Below, piece by piece: positions 62,027 through 64,000 of a stretch of 64,000 nucleotides of DNA; the stretch's first letter is position 1, and each line of letters starts with the position of its first letter. A program made the translations under genes and the position numbers. The DNA is from Dongia_B soli (lineage in GTDB: Bacteria; Pseudomonadota; Alphaproteobacteria; Dongiales; Dongiaceae): contig NZ_JAXCLW010000004.1 of assembly GCF_034044715.1 (NCBI RefSeq), positions 310,001-374,000 of the forward strand, read 5' to 3'. The notes beneath the pieces are model-generated. The model was not told where the DNA came from. It searched no databases and was given only the letters and a program-made list of their open reading frames with translations.

Positions 62027-63448
62027 TCAGCCCAGCAGCTTGCCAGGATTCATGATGCCGTCGGGGTCGAGGGCCGCTTTCACGCGTTGCATCAATTCCA
62101 GTTCCAGCGGATCCGCGGTGCGTTCGAGTTCGGCGCGCCGCACGGCACCGATTCCGTGTTCCGCACTGATCGATCCGCCCATCGCAAGCAAAATATCATG
62201 GACGATGGTGTTGATCTCAGTTGTGCGCGCTTGGAAACTCTTCGGCTCCATGCCGATGGGTTTGAGAATATTGAAATGGATATTGCCGTCACCGACATGG
62301 CCAAAAGGAAATGGCCGCGCATCCGGTATCGCTTTCAGGACGGCCGCGGTCGCCTCCTCAAGGAACTGCGGCACGCGGGAAACCGGCACGGAGATATCGT
62401 GACGGATCGATCCGCCCGCTTCCTTCTGCACCTCAGCGAGTGATTCCCGCATGCGCCAGAATTTCTGGCCCTGCGCTACGTTCTGCGCGACCACCGCGTC
62501 CAACACGAAGCCCTTTTCGATCGCCGCTGCCAAAGCCTCCTCGGTCATCTGGCGGATATCGCCCCGCTCCCCACCGGCGTCGATCTCGATCAGCACATAC
62601 CAGGGATGCGGCTTGTCGAAAGGATCGGTAACGTCCGGCACATATCGGCCGGCCAAGTCCAGGGCCAAACGCGGCACCAGTTCGAACGCCGTGATGGCAT
62701 CGCCGGTGCGCGGTCGCAAGGCTGCCAGCAAGGCGACACTGGCCTGGGGCGATGGCACGGCCATCAGAGCGATGGCCGTCTGTTGCGGCAAGGGAAACAG
62801 CTTCAAGACCGCGGCCGTAATGATGCCGAGCGTGCCTTCGGCAGCGATGAAGAGATGCTTGAGATCGTAGCCTGTATTGTTCTTACGCAGGCGACGCAAC
62901 CCGTTCCAGATCCGCCCGTCCGGCAGGACGACTTCCAGGCCCAGTACCAAGTCGCGCATATTGCCATAGCGCAATGTCATGACGCCGCCGGCATTGGTGG
63001 CCAAATTGCCGCCGATCTGACAACTTCCCTCGGCACCCAGCGATAGTGGAAAAACGCGATCGGCCGCTTTGGCCGCAGTTTGCAGATCGGCGAGGATACA
63101 TCCGGCCTCGACGACAACCGTATAATCCAACGGATCGATCTCGCGGATGCGATTCATGCGGCCAAGATTGATCACGACCTGGTCGCCGGCCGGCGACGGC
63201 ACGGCCCCTGCAACCAGTCCCGTATTGCCGCCTTGCGGAACGATCCCGATACCGTTTCTCGAGCATAGAGCGACAACCTCACCGACCTGCGCGGTCGTCT
63301 CTGGCCGCAGCACAACAGCTGCGCGTCCGGTCGCCAACCCCCGCCAGTCGGTCAGATAGGGCGCCATATCCGCGGCCTTGTCGATCCATCCCTTCTCGCC
63401 GACGAGGTCTCGCAAGCGATCCCGGATCTCTGCAGTCAATATTGTCAT
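62027..63448 (-). CDS. FAD-binding oxidase (GlcD/D-2-hydroxyacid dehydrogenase-like)
   Basis: 473 residues. The FAD-binding PCMH domain has 'GIVPQGGNTGLVAGAVPSP' and 'IGGNLATNAGGVMTLRYGNM'; the FAD-oxidase C-terminal domain closes with 'GSISAEHGIGAVRRAELE' and 'AALDPDGIMNPGKLL'. This is the single-chain GlcD type, acting on D-lactate, glycolate or D-2-hydroxyglutarate. It has no FeS partner, unlike the fused enzyme at 28959. It lies 17 bases after the HAD hydrolase on the same strand, so the pair may function together, for instance HAD phosphoglycolate phosphatase with glycolate oxidation. Confidence 0.9.
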   Translation of the reverse strand: MTILTAEIRDRLRDLVGEKGWIDKAADMAPYLTDWRGLATGRAAVVLRPETTAQVGEVVALCSRNGIGIVPQGGNTGLVAGAVPSPAGDQVVINLGRMNRIREIDPLDYTVVVEAGCILADLQTAAKAADRVFPLSLGAEGSCQIGGNLATNAGGVMTLRYGNMRDLVLGLEVVLPDGRIWNGLRRLRKNNTGYDLKHLFIAAEGTLGIITAAVLKLFPLPQQTAIALMAVPSPQASVALLAALRPRTGDAITAFELVPRLALDLAGRYVPDVTDPFDKPHPWYVLIEIDAGGERGDIRQMTEEALAAAIEKGFVLDAVVAQNVAQGQKFWRMRESLAEVQKEAGGSIRHDISVPVSRVPQFLEEATAAVLKAIPDARPFPFGHVGDGNIHFNILKPIGMEPKSFQARTTEINTIVHDILLAMGGSISAEHGIGAVRRAELERTADPLELELMQRVKAALDPDGIMNPGKLLG

Positions 63449-63465
63449 TCGTGCACCAATGGCCG

Positions 63466-64000
63466 TTAGCGGCGTCCACCGATTTCATCGAGATGGCTGA
63501 GCATGTCGGCCGGATCCTCGAAGACACGGTAGGCGCCGCTGCGCTCCAGCTCTCCCTCTCCATATCCGCCAGATAGCAAACCGATGCCGAGCGCATGTGC
63601 TCGCCGCGCCGCAAGCATGTCCCAGATGCTGTCACCGACGACGCAAGAGGTCTCGATGGGCACATTCAGGCGGGCCGCGGCCTCCAGAAACAGGTCCGGA
63701 TCGGGCTTGGCATATTTCACCTGGTCGCGCGTCACGACTGGCACGCGGTCGAAGTCAACACCTAGATTTTCGATAGTGACGCGCGCTGTCTCCATCCGCC
63801 CGCTCGTCGCGATCGCCCAGGGAATCCCCGCCTCGCTTAAGGCTGCCAGCAATTCCCTCGCACCCGGCAGGGGCCGAATGCGCGCCGACCGGCTGTTGAA
63901 AGATTCGGCATGCAACCGCCGCAGCCGTTCGACCCGCTCCGGTCCGATATCCAAGCCGGTTTCGCGCAGCAGGATATTCGTGAATAATCCGCCACTCATG
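63466..64000 (-). CDS. HAD-family hydrolase, N-terminus beyond the window
   Basis: 178 residues are visible; the beginning, including the nucleophile Asp motif I, lies past the right edge. Motif II Ser/Thr is in 'WAIATSGRM', motif III Lys in 'VKYAKPDPDLFLEAAARL' and motif IV Asp in 'VVGDSIWDMLAARRAHALGI'. This is the phosphoglycolate-phosphatase/beta-phosphoglucomutase-like subgroup. It precedes the GlcD-like oxidase by 17 bases, so the two are probably one operon. Confidence 0.85.
   Translation of the reverse strand, partial: MSGGLFTNILLRETGLDIGPERVERLRRLHAESFNSRSARIRPLPGARELLAALSEAGIPWAIATSGRMETARVTIENLGVDFDRVPVVTRDQVKYAKPDPDLFLEAAARLNVPIETSCVVGDSIWDMLAARRAHALGIGLLSGGYGEGELERSGAYRVFEDPADMLSHLDEIGGRR

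Noticed and set aside
1..64000. CRISPR arrays, tRNA or rRNA genes, insertion sequences, phage genes
   Set aside because: Reading both strands I saw no regularly spaced repeats, no cloverleaf-like stretch, no transposase or integrase protein and no long terminal inverted repeats.

Overview
The window looks like chromosomal DNA of a GC-rich alphaproteobacterium with a large metabolic repertoire, of the Rhizobiales or Rhodospirillales kind. The hints are the OpuB/OsmF-type, polar amino-acid-type and Pot-type importers, a non-pyrrolysine MttB-family protein beside a GlxA-type AraC regulator, a cluster of DNA topoisomerase IB, TPP enzyme and GH15 enzyme, and candidate EcfG-type general-stress promoters. 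The assignment to an order is an inference. I saw no tRNA, rRNA, CRISPR array, transposase or phage gene.

Layout. 1-2.2 kb: the tail of a flavin-reductase-like gene, a receiver protein with a kinase-like PAS protein that lacks an ATPase domain, and a 5'-truncated alpha/beta hydrolase. 2.2-12.5 kb: a candidate quaternary-amine island with an OsmF/OpuB-type ABC importer, a CocE-like hydrolase, an MmgE/PrpD protein, a nitrilase-family amidase, an MttB-family methyltransferase and a GlxA-type AraC regulator. 12.5-18.6 kb: a frameshifted gamma-glutamyltransferase-like gene with a polar amino-acid ABC importer, and a GcvA-like LysR gene flanked by two cupin genes. 19-34 kb: a stress-type region with a secreted small protein, a chemoreceptor-like gene colliding with a STAS gene, a Rieske-FAD oxidoreductase, topoisomerase IB, a GFA protein, an SDR and a four-gene operon (TPP enzyme, enolase-superfamily enzyme, FAD/FeS oxidoreductase, GH15 glucoamylase/trehalase). 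33.8-45.7 kb: one long respiratory operon on the minus strand, actABCDEF (alternative complex III), an unknown membrane protein, a SCO protein and an A2-type caa3 cytochrome oxidase. 45.9-53.5 kb: an aldo/keto reductase, a second gamma-glutamyltransferase-like gene, a spermidine/putrescine-type ABC importer and a divergent GntR/FCD regulator. 53.5-64 kb: a GAF-PAS-PAS class III cyclase, an unusually long cystathionine-gamma-synthase-like PLP enzyme, an I78 inhibitor lipoprotein, a fosmidomycin-resistance-like MFS pump with an AraC regulator, a lysophospholipase-like lipoprotein, a decayed fumarylacetoacetate-hydrolase relic, a GlcD-like FAD oxidase and a partial HAD hydrolase.

The most interesting signal is regulatory. 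Four intergenic sites read GGAAC-N17-GTT, the form described for alphaproteobacterial EcfG (general stress response) sigma factors. They lie before the Rieske-FAD gene, before the SDR, before the TPP-enzyme operon (divergent pair with the SDR) and before actA. This suggests that a complete quinol-to-oxygen electron transfer chain and a set of oxidoreductases are induced together by general stress. A second theme is two gamma-glutamyltransferase-like Ntn hydrolases without signal peptides, each linked to its own importer, which points to cytoplasmic hydrolysis of imported amides. Several genes are visibly decaying (truncated hydrolase, frameshifted GGT, FAH relic, chemoreceptor/STAS collision), so this chromosome segment is being remodelled.
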